Notes under the pieces: model-generated
What the model saw: only the letters and a program-made list of their open reading frames with translations
Told to the model about the DNA's origin: nothing
The model's database searches: none
Program-made: the position numbers and the translations under genes
NCBI GenBank assembly: GCA_016193395.1
Contig: JACPSH010000046.1
Location: forward strand, 1 to 64,000
DNA from: Gammaproteobacteria bacterium
Lineage (GTDB): Bacteria > Pseudomonadota > Gammaproteobacteria > Eutrophobiales > Eutrophobiaceae
DNA: 64,000 bases
Direction of reading: 5' to 3'
Shown: in pieces, positions 50,424 through 58,930 of the stretch
Layout of the letters: every line of letters starts with the position of its first letter
Position numbering within the stretch: position 1 is the stretch's first letter

Positions 50424-51098
50424 ATGGAACAAAGGAGAATGCTGATCGAGGAGGCCTACCGGAAGATCAAGGACATGATCTTCAGCCAGGAGCTCGCGCC
50501 CGGCCAGAAACTGACCTACGGCGACCTCGGCAGGACACTCGACATGTCGCCCACGCCGGTCATCAACGCGCTGCATCGCCTGGAGCACGAAGGCTTCGTG
50601 GTGTCCGTCCCGTTCAAGGGGTTCAACGTCAAGAAGATCGGGCTGCAGGAAGCCTGGGATCTCTTCGGGGTCCGCGAGGCCCTGGAAACCTACATGGTGG
50701 AGCAGGTGATACTGGTCGCGGAAGCTGGGGAGATGCCGCTGCTGGAGGAAAAATTCGCCATGCATGCTGCATACCGGCCAAAGGTGTACGACCGCAAGAG
50801 ATTTCACCTGGACAGCGAATTCCATCTGCAACTCGCCTCCATGAGCAGGAACTGGGTGCTCGCCCGGCAATTGTCCGCGACGCTCGAGCATTTCTACATA
50901 CGCTTCAGGTTCGAGACGATATCGCTGGACAGGCTGCAAAGCTCGGTCGAGGAACACCGGCAGATCATCGACCGGATTAAGAGAAAGGATATCAACGGCA
51001 GCCGCGAGGCCATGCGCAACCATATCCAGAATGCCAGGAATCACATCATACAAAGTCTCAGCGACGAACCGATCCTGGAACGGTCGTCGACGCCATGA
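50424..51098 (+). CDS. GntR-family transcriptional regulator, FadR/FCD subfamily
   Basis: 224 residues. The winged helix is EEAYRKIKDMIFSQELAPGQKLTYGDLGRTLDMSPTPVINALHRLEHEGFVV, and the FCD effector domain follows with LFGVREALETYMVE, FHLDSEFHLQLA and EEHRQIIDRIKRKD, which carry the metal-binding Asp/His residues. Such regulators sense carboxylic acids or CoA esters and repress the cluster they sit in. It overlaps the CoA ligase by four bases. A likely target is the spacer 43309-43676. Confidence 0.94.
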   Translation: MEQRRMLIEEAYRKIKDMIFSQELAPGQKLTYGDLGRTLDMSPTPVINALHRLEHEGFVVSVPFKGFNVKKIGLQEAWDLFGVREALETYMVEQVILVAEAGEMPLLEEKFAMHAAYRPKVYDRKRFHLDSEFHLQLASMSRNWVLARQLSATLEHFYIRFRFETISLDRLQSSVEEHRQIIDRIKRKDINGSREAMRNHIQNARNHIIQSLSDEPILERSSTP

Positions 51099-52771
51099 AC
51101 GCCATCACCGTCCAGGAACGCCGCGCGGCGCAAGCCCCCGGCAGCGTCCCCTCCGCTCACGCCGATCGATTCCTCTATACGATGATGCCGCCCAGGGAGA
51201 CCTGGCCGGTGTTCGATTACTCAGCGGGTCGCCTCGCGGGCTTTCCGGACTACATGAATGCGGCGCAGGCATTGCTGGATGCGGCGGTGGAGGGAGGATT
51301 CGGGGACAAGCCCGTGTTCCACTTCGAAAGGCAGAGCTGGTCCTATAGCCAGCTCCAGGAACATGTGGACCGGATCGCGCGCGTGCTGGTCGAGGATTAC
51401 GGACTGGTCCCGGGTAACCGCGTCCTGCTGCGATCCGGGAACTGCCCGATGCTGGCGGCCTGCTGGCTCGCGGTGCTGAAGGCGGGCGGGATCGGCATCA
51501 CCACCATGCCGCTGCTGAAGGCGCAGGAACTGGTGTTCATCCTCGATCGCGTCAGGGTGCGCCTTGCGCTTTGCGAGGAGACGCTGGTGGATGAGCTGGC
51601 CGCCGCGGCCCGATCGGCCGGGACGCTGGAGAAGATCGCCTGCTTTGCGCCGCTCGGATCAGCCGGGCCGCGGACCGCCGAGCTTGACCGGGCCGTGGCG
51701 AGCAAGACGGCGGGGTTCGCCGCTGTGAAGACCGCCGCCGATGATATCGCCATCGTCACCTTCACTTCCGGCACTACCGGCAAGCCGAAAGCCGCCGTCC
51801 ATTTCCACCGCGATCTCCTGGCCATCGCGGAGTGCTATCCGCGCGCCTACACGGTGGATGCCGATGAAGTCGTTTGCGGCTCGCCCTCCATGGCTTTTAC
51901 CTACGGCCTGGCGGTGTTACTCATTTATCCCCTCCGTTACCGGGCGACCGTGGCCTATGTATCCCGTCCTACGCCCGAGCATATCCTGCGTGCCGTCGAG
52001 CAACACCGGGTCACCAGCCTCTACGGCGTGCCGACCTCGTACCACCAGTTGCTCGACGGTCTGGATCGCTTCGATATCACCAGTCTGCGCAAGTGCGCTT
52101 CCTCCGGCGAGAACCTGCAAACGCCGCTCTGGGAAGCCTGGCGCGAACGGACCGGGATCCGGCTCGTGAATGGATTCGGCGCCACGGAACTGATTTGTAC
52201 TGTCCTGTCCGAATCCCTGGCGGTCGACCGGATCGGCTCCACCGGAAAAGCAGTGCCGGGCTATACGGCCCGCCTGATCGACAAGGAGGGCGACCCGCTG
52301 CCGCTCAATTCCCGGGGCCGGCTCGCCATCCGCGGGCCGACTGGGTGCCGTTATCTCGATGATCTGAAACAGCAGAAGGCGTTTGTCGTGGATGGCTGGA
52401 ACGTGACCAGCGATCTGTTCGTGCAGGACGGGGACGGCTACTTCTGGTACGTGGATCGGACCGACGACATGATCGTCTCGTCCGGGTACAACATCTCGCC
52501 CCAGGAAGTGGAGCGCGCGCTGGCCGCCCATCCGCTGGTCCGGGAATGCGCCGTGGTCGGCGTCGACGACGCCGCCCGGGGCAAGCTCGTGCGGGCCTGC
52601 GTCGTCCTGCATGATCCGGAGCGCGCAACGCCGCAGACCATCGCCGAGCTGCAGGAGTTCGTGAAACACCGCATCGCGCCATACAAGTATCCCAGGGACG
52701 TCCGCTTCTACACGGAGCTGCCCAAGACCCACACGGGCAAGATCCAGCGGCAGCGGCTGCGCATGAGATAA
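51095..52771 (+). CDS. Aryl-acid CoA ligase (2-aminobenzoate/benzoate-CoA ligase family)
   Basis: 558 residues. SAHADRFLYTMMPPRETWP is the N-terminal sequence typical of 2-aminobenzoate-CoA ligases. The AMP motifs are FTSGTTGKPKAAVHFHRD, GFGATEL and SSGYNISPQEVE; the end lysine is in KTHTGKIQRQRLR. VPGNRVLLRSGNCPMLAACWLAVLKAGG is likewise of the benzoate-CoA-ligase branch. It makes the acyl-AMP and then the aryl-CoA in the cytosol. It is the last gene of the nine-gene cluster and starts inside the GntR gene. The acid used is unknown. Confidence 0.93.
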   Translation: MNAITVQERRAAQAPGSVPSAHADRFLYTMMPPRETWPVFDYSAGRLAGFPDYMNAAQALLDAAVEGGFGDKPVFHFERQSWSYSQLQEHVDRIARVLVEDYGLVPGNRVLLRSGNCPMLAACWLAVLKAGGIGITTMPLLKAQELVFILDRVRVRLALCEETLVDELAAAARSAGTLEKIACFAPLGSAGPRTAELDRAVASKTAGFAAVKTAADDIAIVTFTSGTTGKPKAAVHFHRDLLAIAECYPRAYTVDADEVVCGSPSMAFTYGLAVLLIYPLRYRATVAYVSRPTPEHILRAVEQHRVTSLYGVPTSYHQLLDGLDRFDITSLRKCASSGENLQTPLWEAWRERTGIRLVNGFGATELICTVLSESLAVDRIGSTGKAVPGYTARLIDKEGDPLPLNSRGRLAIRGPTGCRYLDDLKQQKAFVVDGWNVTSDLFVQDGDGYFWYVDRTDDMIVSSGYNISPQEVERALAAHPLVRECAVVGVDDAARGKLVRACVVLHDPERATPQTIAELQEFVKHRIAPYKYPRDVRFYTELPKTHTGKIQRQRLRMR

Positions 52772-52832
52772 GTTGGCTGCCTGAAACCGGGAGCGGATTC
52801 CTTAGAGCGAAGCCCGGATCCGGGCGCGCGAT

Positions 52833-54155
52833 TCAGTCCGGCGCCTGGAGCTTGCCCATGATCAGGGCAGCGAGAAACATCGGCACGGAGAAAATGACGA
52901 AGGTCCAGCCGATGGATACGCCGGCTCCCAGGATGAATCCGGCCACGGCGGGCCCGAGGATCGCCCCCGCCCGGCCTGCGCCGATGGACCAGCCGACGCC
53001 GGTGGTCCTGATTTCCGTGGGGTAAAGCTTCGCGGCGACGGCATACAGACCGGTGAAGGCGCCCTGGGTGAAGTACATCAGTATGAAGATCAGGATCAGG
53101 ACGAATGCCACCGAAGTCCTGACGAAACCGTACGGGATGATGATGAAGGCCGCCATGAGAAAATAGACTGCGATGACTCTCTTCAGGCCCGCCTTCATGG
53201 ACAGGAAGCCCACGGTGATCGAGCCGCAGAACGCGCCCAGGTTCATCGACACGCCGGCGTAGATTGCATCCCTGATGTCGAGGCCGGAATCCACGGCCAG
53301 CTTGACCACCCAACTGAACAGGAAGTAAAGGGTGGCGAAGCTCAACATGAACACCACCCACAGCATCAGGGTGGGCGTCCTTCTCTCGCCGGAAAGCAGA
53401 ACGCCCACACCGATGCCCTGAACGTGGGCTATTTCCTGTTCGGGCAGCCTGTCCAGCAGGGGACGCCCCATCTTCCGCAGAATCTGGTTGCAAAGCTCGA
53501 GCGAGCCGCGCGGCTGTTTCTTCAGCAGAAACTCGATCGATTCCGGAACCAGGAAGTAAACCAGCGGAATGGCGGACAGCGACACACACCCGGCGAAGAA
53601 GAACAGCGTGCGCCAGCCGAAGGCGGGCAGCATCCAGGCGGCGACGAAGCCCATCAACATCGCGCCGATAGGGTAGCCGGCGGAATAGAAGAGGATGTTG
53701 AAATTCCGGTATTTCTCCGGCGAGTATTCGGACACGAGCGAGGTAAGGCTCGCCAGGATCGAGCCGATGCCGAGCCCCGCGACCAGTCGCAGGATCATCA
53801 GTTGCGTGACCGACTGAGCGGCCGCCGTGGCGAGCATGCCCACGCCGATGATGACGAGGCTCAGCAGGATGATTCTGCGCCTGCCAATCACGTCCGAAAA
53901 CGGCGAGATCCCCACGGCCCCGATCGCCATGCCGGCCAGCGCCGCGCTGAAGACGATGCCGAGCTCCTGCGGGGAAATGGTCCAGTCGCGCGCGATGATG
54001 GGAGCGGCGAACGAGATCGCGAGCACGTCCATGCCGTCGAGCATGTTGAGCACGAAGCACATCCCGACGATCCAGATCTGCAATCTGCTCAGCGGGTAGG
54101 CGTCCATGGTGGAGCGGGTGATCATTGAATTGATCTCGCTGATTTTGCCGGCCAT
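52833..54155 (-). CDS. MFS transporter, aromatic acid:H+ symporter (AAHS)-type
   Basis: 440 residues with twelve helices. GMCFVLNMLDGMDVLAISFAAPI is the helix 1 motif with the D-G-x-D residues of AAHS carriers, and GSPFSDVIGRRR-like loop 2-3 appears as GISPFSDVIGRRRIIL. LYPTEIRTTGVGWSIGAGRAGAILGP is the 8-9 motif. Family members import benzoate, 4-hydroxybenzoate and similar acids with protons. It faces the CoA ligase gene (61 bases between stops), which points to uptake of its substrate. Confidence 0.92.
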   Translation of the reverse strand: MAGKISEINSMITRSTMDAYPLSRLQIWIVGMCFVLNMLDGMDVLAISFAAPIIARDWTISPQELGIVFSAALAGMAIGAVGISPFSDVIGRRRIILLSLVIIGVGMLATAAAQSVTQLMILRLVAGLGIGSILASLTSLVSEYSPEKYRNFNILFYSAGYPIGAMLMGFVAAWMLPAFGWRTLFFFAGCVSLSAIPLVYFLVPESIEFLLKKQPRGSLELCNQILRKMGRPLLDRLPEQEIAHVQGIGVGVLLSGERRTPTLMLWVVFMLSFATLYFLFSWVVKLAVDSGLDIRDAIYAGVSMNLGAFCGSITVGFLSMKAGLKRVIAVYFLMAAFIIIPYGFVRTSVAFVLILIFILMYFTQGAFTGLYAVAAKLYPTEIRTTGVGWSIGAGRAGAILGPAVAGFILGAGVSIGWTFVIFSVPMFLAALIMGKLQAPD

Positions 54156-54342
54156 CGTCTCGCATACAACTTCACAGACTCAAACTTACCAAACCTACCG
54201 CTCGATTCCAGATTTATCCAGGCAGGATCGGCAGCTTCATCCACGCTATAGCTTCATGTTCACGAATAGCTCCCATTCCGGGTCACGCGACGGTGCTGGA
54301 CCAAGGGCCGGGAAACCGTTGTCAGCCCCCGAAATCGGGGAA

Positions 54343-54627
54343 TCACGATTCTGCCGCGAGCGCGGCCTTCGCCTTGCTCGGCAGATCGAGCGGGACAAAA
54401 TATGCCTCGGGATAGACGAACTTTTCCTTGAATTCCTCGACGGTAAGCCCGGCATCCTTGGCGATGCCGCCCATCGTGTGCGCGTCGATCGGGTTCGCAC
54501 GCGGAATGGTGAGAATGCGCGTGCCGTCGGACATGACGATGTGTTTTCCCTGACGCCTGATCTCGAACCCTGCCTTTTGCAGAGCTCGAACCGCAGCCTG
54601 GTGCGAAACGCCGGGAATCTTCGGCAC
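54343..54627 (-). CDS. hicA: HicA-type mRNA interferase toxin
   Basis: 94 residues, longer than the usual 60-80. VSHQAAVRALQKAGFEIRRQGKHIVMSDGTRILTIPRAN is the double-stranded-RNA-binding-like HicA fold with the catalytic His in GKHIVM. The tail after VEEFKEKF is an extra ~25 residues. It is preceded by hicB with two bases between, so the antitoxin is made first, a common order for this pair. Confidence 0.88.
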   Translation of the reverse strand: MPKIPGVSHQAAVRALQKAGFEIRRQGKHIVMSDGTRILTIPRANPIDAHTMGGIAKDAGLTVEEFKEKFVYPEAYFVPLDLPSKAKAALAAES

Positions 54628-54629
54628 AA

Positions 54630-54827
54630 CTAACCCGCGATGTCTATTTCGCGGATCTCTGCGCCTTCAACCATCTCGTTTGCTACAGCCAGGTATGAAG
54701 CTATCGCATCCTTGACGTTTTCCAGTGCTTCCGCTTCCGTTGCGCCTTGCGACCAGCAACCCGGCAGGCCGGGTACGGACACGCTGAATCCCTCGTCCGT
54801 CTTCAACAGGGCAATCTTGTATTTCAT
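54630..54827 (-). CDS. hicB: HicB-type antitoxin (partial-RNase-H fold)
   Basis: 65 residues from ATG 54827 (MKYKIALLKTDEG); the longer frame to 54869 has no similarity. FSVSVPGLPGCWSQGATEAEALENVKDAIASYL is the HicB core. No separate DNA-binding domain is seen, so this is the short HicB form. The gene leads the hicBA pair on the minus strand. A possible minus-10 (TATATTTT) lies just upstream of the start. Confidence 0.9.
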   Translation of the reverse strand: MKYKIALLKTDEGFSVSVPGLPGCWSQGATEAEALENVKDAIASYLAVANEMVEGAEIREIDIAG

Positions 54828-54884
54828 GGGCAAAATATAGCCTCTCGGACGTTCACAGTCTAACGGCACTTTGAAGCCAAGGTG

Positions 54885-55592
54885 CTATTGCGCGGATGTA
54901 GCAGATCCCCCGTCACCCTCAAAGATCGACCTCGAATTCAGGCTGGCAGCCAGGTCGAGCGCCGACTTGCGCCACTGATCCGCCAGGTGTGGATCGATCG
55001 GCAGGTCGAGGCCACCCGCGCGGTACGCCTCCGCCAGCTCCTCGCGCGCCGCTAGCGAACCGGCTTCCGCGGCTTCGTGCAACAGCTCCTGGCCACGCTT
55101 GAGATCCTTCTCGATGTAAGTGCCGTTCATCAGGTGAAAGGCGAACAGGGCCCTCGCGTCCGCATTCTTGTGCGCCACTGCCCGCTTCAGCCAGATCATG
55201 CCCTTTACTACATGCCCGGAATTCTTCTCGTCGGCCGGCGTTTCATCCGCGGCCGCGCCGAGATGCTCGACCGCAAGATACAACTCCGCGTCCGAGCTTC
55301 CCTGCTTCGCGGCAACCTTGAGCTTCTGGTAATGATCCTCCCGCGACTTGATGCCATAACTGTCGTCGAGGCACCTGCCCACCGCGTAGGCCCTGGGCGC
55401 GGCATAGGCATAGGGGCTCAACTCCGCCCACTTTTTCACTGCCTCCGCCAAGCTGCCGAATTCCGCAGCTTCCTTGCCGGGGGAACAGCGGGTGAGGGGG
55501 AAGTCAGTCCAGGGTTCATCCGCGGCATGTGCGCAAAGCAGGAGGCACGTAGACCAGATCCAAGACAGAAGAATGGTCGGAAGCCGACTCAT
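54885..55592 (-). CDS. Exported Sel1-repeat protein
   Basis: 235 residues with a signal peptide (ILLSWIWSTCLLLCAHA). Two or three Sel1/TPR-like helix pairs are visible, for example GMIWLKRAVAHKNADARALFAFHLMNGTYIEKDLKRGQELLHEAAEAGSLAAREELAEAY written in the usual 36-residue rhythm. Sel1 proteins serve as scaffolds or Ca-signal adaptors. It begins directly after the ybdD stop, last gene of the M48-cstA-ybdD operon. Specific function unknown. Confidence 0.82.
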   Translation of the reverse strand: MSRLPTILLSWIWSTCLLLCAHAADEPWTDFPLTRCSPGKEAAEFGSLAEAVKKWAELSPYAYAAPRAYAVGRCLDDSYGIKSREDHYQKLKVAAKQGSSDAELYLAVEHLGAAADETPADEKNSGHVVKGMIWLKRAVAHKNADARALFAFHLMNGTYIEKDLKRGQELLHEAAEAGSLAAREELAEAYRAGGLDLPIDPHLADQWRKSALDLAASLNSRSIFEGDGGSATSAQ

Positions 55593-55880
55593 TCAGCAGC
55601 AACGGGTCACGCCACGCCAGCGCTGGTCCAGCCGCTGCCGGAAATAGTCGCCACGGGGCAGCGGCGTCGCGCCGGCGTGGTCGTGGCGCAGGTGTTCGAG
55701 GTAAGCCTCGTAGGCGTCGTCACCCGTGAGCTGGCGGAGGAAGGACCAGGCGCGGGAGGCACATTCCTGAACGGAGGCGAGCAAGCGACTGACAGACGGG
55801 GTCAGAGCTAAAGAGAAGCTCTGAGCCCGCCACCGACCCTGCGGATGGTGGGACAAGTCCCACCCTACGTTTGTATTCAT
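55593..55880 (-). CDS. YbdD/YjiX family protein with a repeat-derived N terminus
   Basis: 95 residues. The C-terminal ~55 residues, LRQLTGDDAYEAYLEHLRHDHAGATPLPRGDYFRQRLDQRWRGVTRCC, with the terminal RCC, are standard YbdD. The family is usually near 65-80 residues and found after cstA. The start ATGA overlaps the cstA stop. Residues ~5-25 (GWDLSHHPQGRW) are encoded by a dispersed GGTGGGACAAGTCCCACC-type repeat, so the N terminus seems built from inserted repeat DNA. Role: small partner of CstA/BtsT carriers. Confidence 0.88.
   Translation of the reverse strand: MNTNVGWDLSHHPQGRWRAQSFSLALTPSVSRLLASVQECASRAWSFLRQLTGDDAYEAYLEHLRHDHAGATPLPRGDYFRQRLDQRWRGVTRCC
55847..55864. repeat. GGTGGGACAAGTCCCACC palindromic repeat inside ybdD
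   Basis: Eight-base arms GGTGGGAC and GTCCCACC around AA, followed by CTACG. GTAGGGTGGGACTTGTCCCACC-like elements are dispersed in several gammaproteobacterial genomes. Here it is in frame in the 5' part of ybdD. Confidence 0.6.
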
Positions 55881-57961
55881 GAGTGGCTGGCGGTCGTCAC
55901 GACCACAACCTCGATGCGTGTCTGGACGTAGGAGGACTCGGACAGCGGTGGCGCCTGACCGCCGCGGATAAAGCGCCTGCTGACGCGCAGCATCTCCAGG
56001 ATCACGATCCAGAGCACGACGGCGAAGATGATTGTCAGCACGGCGTCAATGCGCTGGCCGATGATGAGCTGCGGAGCGACCACGGCTTTGTCCGGCGGCA
56101 ATGCGCCGGCGGCGAGTTTCGCCGCCATGTCACTCGCGCCGGAGAGGAAGCCAATGGCCGGGTTGGGGCTGAACACTTTCTCCCACGCCGCCGTCGTGCA
56201 GACGATGGCGAGCCAGGTGAGCGGTACGCCGGTGACCCAGGCGTAACGCATTCGGCCCATCTTGATCAGGATCCCGGTGGCGACCGTCAGCGCGATGCCG
56301 GCTAGCAACTGGTTCGCGATCCCGAACATCGGCCAGAGGATGTTCACGCCGCCGAGCGGATCGCGCACGCCCTGCACCAGGAAATACCCCCAGGCGGCGA
56401 CGAACAGGATGCTCGCGGCGACGGTCGAGGGATAGGAGGATACGTTCCCGAATGGCGCCCACACGTGCTTGAGTAAATCCTGGAGGATGAAGCGGCCGAC
56501 GCGCGTGCCGGCGTCCAGCACGGTGAGGATGAACATCACTTCGAACATGATCGCAAAGTGGTACCAGAGCGCGAGCAGCGTGCCGCCGAACATGTCGCTG
56601 AAGATGGTGGCCATGCCGACCGCGAGCGAGGGCGCGCCGCCGGTGCGGGCGAACAGCGTCTTCTCGCCGACTTCGCGCGCGAGCCCATCCATCGTTTCGA
56701 CACTGACCGGGAAGCCCCAGGACGAGATCGTCGCGACTGCGTCCGCCGCCGCGGCGCCGACCACGCCGCCGGGACTGTTGATCGCGAAGTACACGCCCGG
56801 ATCAAGCACGCAGGCGGCGACGACCGCCATGATCCCGACGAAGGATTCGAGCGCCATGCTGCCGTAGCCGATCATGCGGATCTCGCGCTCGTTCGCAATC
56901 AGCTTGGGCGTCGTGCCTGAGGCGATCAGCGAGTGGAAGCCGGAGACAGCGCCGCAGGCGATCGTGATGAACACGAAGGGGAACAGCTCGCCTTTGAAGA
57001 TGGGACCCGTGCCGTCGATGAACTGGGTGAGCGCCGGCATCTGCACCTCCGGCGCGAGCAGCAGGATGGAGATCGCGAGCAGGAACACCACGCCGAGCTT
57101 GAGAAAGGTGGAAAGATAATCGCGCGGAGCGAGCAGCAGCCAAACCGGCAGCGTCGCCGCGGCGAAACCGTAGATCATCACGAACCAGGCGCAGGTCATG
57201 CCGTCCCAGTCGAACCAGCCGCGCAGCGCCGCGTTCTGATCCACCCAGCCGCCGCCGACGACGCAAACCAGCAGCAGCACGATGCCGATGAGCGATCCCT
57301 CGAGTATGCGACCCGGCCGGATGCCGCGCATGTAGAGGCCGATGAGCATGGCTACCGGGATCGTGCCGAGGACGGTGGAGGTCGCCCATGGGCTGTGCTT
57401 CATCGCATTTACGATCACGAGACCGAGCACGGCGATCAGGATCACGGTGATGGTCATGACGCCGAGCAGCACGGACCAGCCGCCGATCGGCCCCAGCTCG
57501 TCGCGCGCCATGCGGCCCAGGCTGTTGCCGTCGCGGCGCGTGGAGCAGAACAGGGTCACCAGGTCCTGCACGCACCCGCCGAGCACCGCGCCGGCCAGGA
57601 GCCAGAGCGTGCCGGGGAGATAACCGAACTGCGCAGCGAGTGTCGGGCCGATCAGCGGTCCCGGCCCGGCGATCGCGGCAAAATGATGGCCGAACACGAT
57701 CCACTTGTTGGTGGGCACGAAATCGCGGCCGTTGTTGAAGCGTTCGGCCGGTGTCGCGCGCGTCGGGTCGAGTACCAGCACCTTTGCGCAGATCCAGGCG
57801 CTGTAGAAGCGGTAGGCGACGAGGTAGACGCAGATCGCCGCGGTGATGAACCAGACGGCGTTGATGGATTCGCCGCGGTGCGTGGCAATGCTGCCGACGG
57901 CCCAGGCGCCAAGGATGGCAATTCCGAGCCAAGCGGCCTTCCGCAACACGCTGGAATTCAT
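55877..57961 (-). CDS. cstA: Carbon starvation protein A (peptide/pyruvate transporter)
   Basis: 694 residues with about 16-18 membrane helices. VPTNKWIVFGHHFAAIAGPGPLIGPTLAAQFGYLPG is the hallmark of CstA, followed by FCSTRRDGNSLGRMARDELG, and GIANQLLAGIALTVATGILIKMGR. CstA imports peptides or pyruvate under carbon starvation. The ATG overlaps the M48 gene stop by four bases and its stop overlaps ybdD, so all are coupled. No CRP site was recognised. Confidence 0.96.
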   Translation of the reverse strand: MNSSVLRKAAWLGIAILGAWAVGSIATHRGESINAVWFITAAICVYLVAYRFYSAWICAKVLVLDPTRATPAERFNNGRDFVPTNKWIVFGHHFAAIAGPGPLIGPTLAAQFGYLPGTLWLLAGAVLGGCVQDLVTLFCSTRRDGNSLGRMARDELGPIGGWSVLLGVMTITVILIAVLGLVIVNAMKHSPWATSTVLGTIPVAMLIGLYMRGIRPGRILEGSLIGIVLLLVCVVGGGWVDQNAALRGWFDWDGMTCAWFVMIYGFAAATLPVWLLLAPRDYLSTFLKLGVVFLLAISILLLAPEVQMPALTQFIDGTGPIFKGELFPFVFITIACGAVSGFHSLIASGTTPKLIANEREIRMIGYGSMALESFVGIMAVVAACVLDPGVYFAINSPGGVVGAAAADAVATISSWGFPVSVETMDGLAREVGEKTLFARTGGAPSLAVGMATIFSDMFGGTLLALWYHFAIMFEVMFILTVLDAGTRVGRFILQDLLKHVWAPFGNVSSYPSTVAASILFVAAWGYFLVQGVRDPLGGVNILWPMFGIANQLLAGIALTVATGILIKMGRMRYAWVTGVPLTWLAIVCTTAAWEKVFSPNPAIGFLSGASDMAAKLAAGALPPDKAVVAPQLIIGQRIDAVLTIIFAVVLWIVILEMLRVSRRFIRGGQAPPLSESSYVQTRIEVVVVTTASHS

Positions 57962-58737
57962 TGACTCCCGTCCTTTCCCAACCTCCTCGCCAGCGACTTC
58001 AGGATCGCGATCCGTTCCGTCGAGGAGGGATGCGATCCCACGAACGCGCCGCCTTTGAACTTGGAGTTCTTGTAAAGCAATTCCTGAAGTCTGACAGCGC
58101 CTTGAGGGTCATAGCCCGCTTCCACGCTCCACACGGTGCCGAGATAATCCGCCTCGCGCTCGTTGTCACGGCTGTACTTGGTGTTCGCCGCGGTGTGCAT
58201 GGCCGTCCTCGGATCCTTGTGCTCCGCTTCCTCGCCATGATTCAGCTTCAGGTGCGCGAGTTCATGGCCGATCAGCGCCGCCATCATGTGCACGTCCATG
58301 CCGAGCATGTCCAGCATGGCGAAATTGATGCCCATCATGTTCACATCGACGAGATTCTCCTTGTCCTTGGACTCCTCGGTCTGGACCGGTTTTCCGCGCA
58401 GGGCCGCCTGTTCATCTTGTGGCGGCTCGCTGCCTTCGGGAATCAACTGCGCCTTGCCTTTCGTGGCGAAGGCATTGGGTTCCTCGCCGTCGACGATGAA
58501 TACTTCCGCGTTGAGTTCCGCCGCTTCCTTGATGGCCTGTGCGGCGGAGTAGATATAGAGAAGCTGGTCCGTGTTGACCCGTTTCAGGATCCTGCCCTTG
58601 TCATCACGCAGCTCAATCGTCCCTTCGCCTGATCTGACGACTTCAGCCAGGTGCCAGGTGTAGGACACCGGTCCGGCATGCGATCCCCTGGCGAGACAGA
58701 GAATCAGCAGTATCGATAATGCGGTTTTGCCGAGCAT
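57958..58737 (-). CDS. Exported M48-family metallopeptidase
   Basis: 259 residues from ATG 58737 with signal peptide (TALSILLILCLARGSHA). The zinc site is HELAH in ALIGHELAHLKLNHG, with the third ligand Glu in NEREADYLGTVWSVEAGYDPQGA. The end SHPSSTERIAILKSL is typical of BepA/LoiP-like periplasmic M48 enzymes. It would cleave misfolded outer-membrane or envelope proteins. It leads the operon with cstA. Fusion with a signalling role is not seen. Confidence 0.92.
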   Translation of the reverse strand: MLGKTALSILLILCLARGSHAGPVSYTWHLAEVVRSGEGTIELRDDKGRILKRVNTDQLLYIYSAAQAIKEAAELNAEVFIVDGEEPNAFATKGKAQLIPEGSEPPQDEQAALRGKPVQTEESKDKENLVDVNMMGINFAMLDMLGMDVHMMAALIGHELAHLKLNHGEEAEHKDPRTAMHTAANTKYSRDNEREADYLGTVWSVEAGYDPQGAVRLQELLYKNSKFKGGAFVGSHPSSTERIAILKSLARRLGKDGSQ

Positions 58738-58930
58738 GGGGCGGTTTGACGGGGATTTCGCGGCCCGTAACGGGGCGTTGCAGAGTATAGACATTCGAAT
58801 CCGGCGTTCCATATATAATAATTATCGAGTTGGCCCTGTTTCCCGGCGGCCTCCTGCCTGGCGGGCGGGGAACAAAAGTCCGACCCGATATTCTAATTTG
58901 ACTACTGGCAGGGGCGGTTTTCTTACCGAG

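Noticed and set aside
38655-52771. Anaerobic hydrocarbon activation (fumarate-adding glycyl radical enzyme) locus
   Set aside because: The mutase, carboxyltransferase and ligase fit such a pathway, but no glycyl radical synthase or activating enzyme is encoded in the window, so only the downstream logic is proposed.
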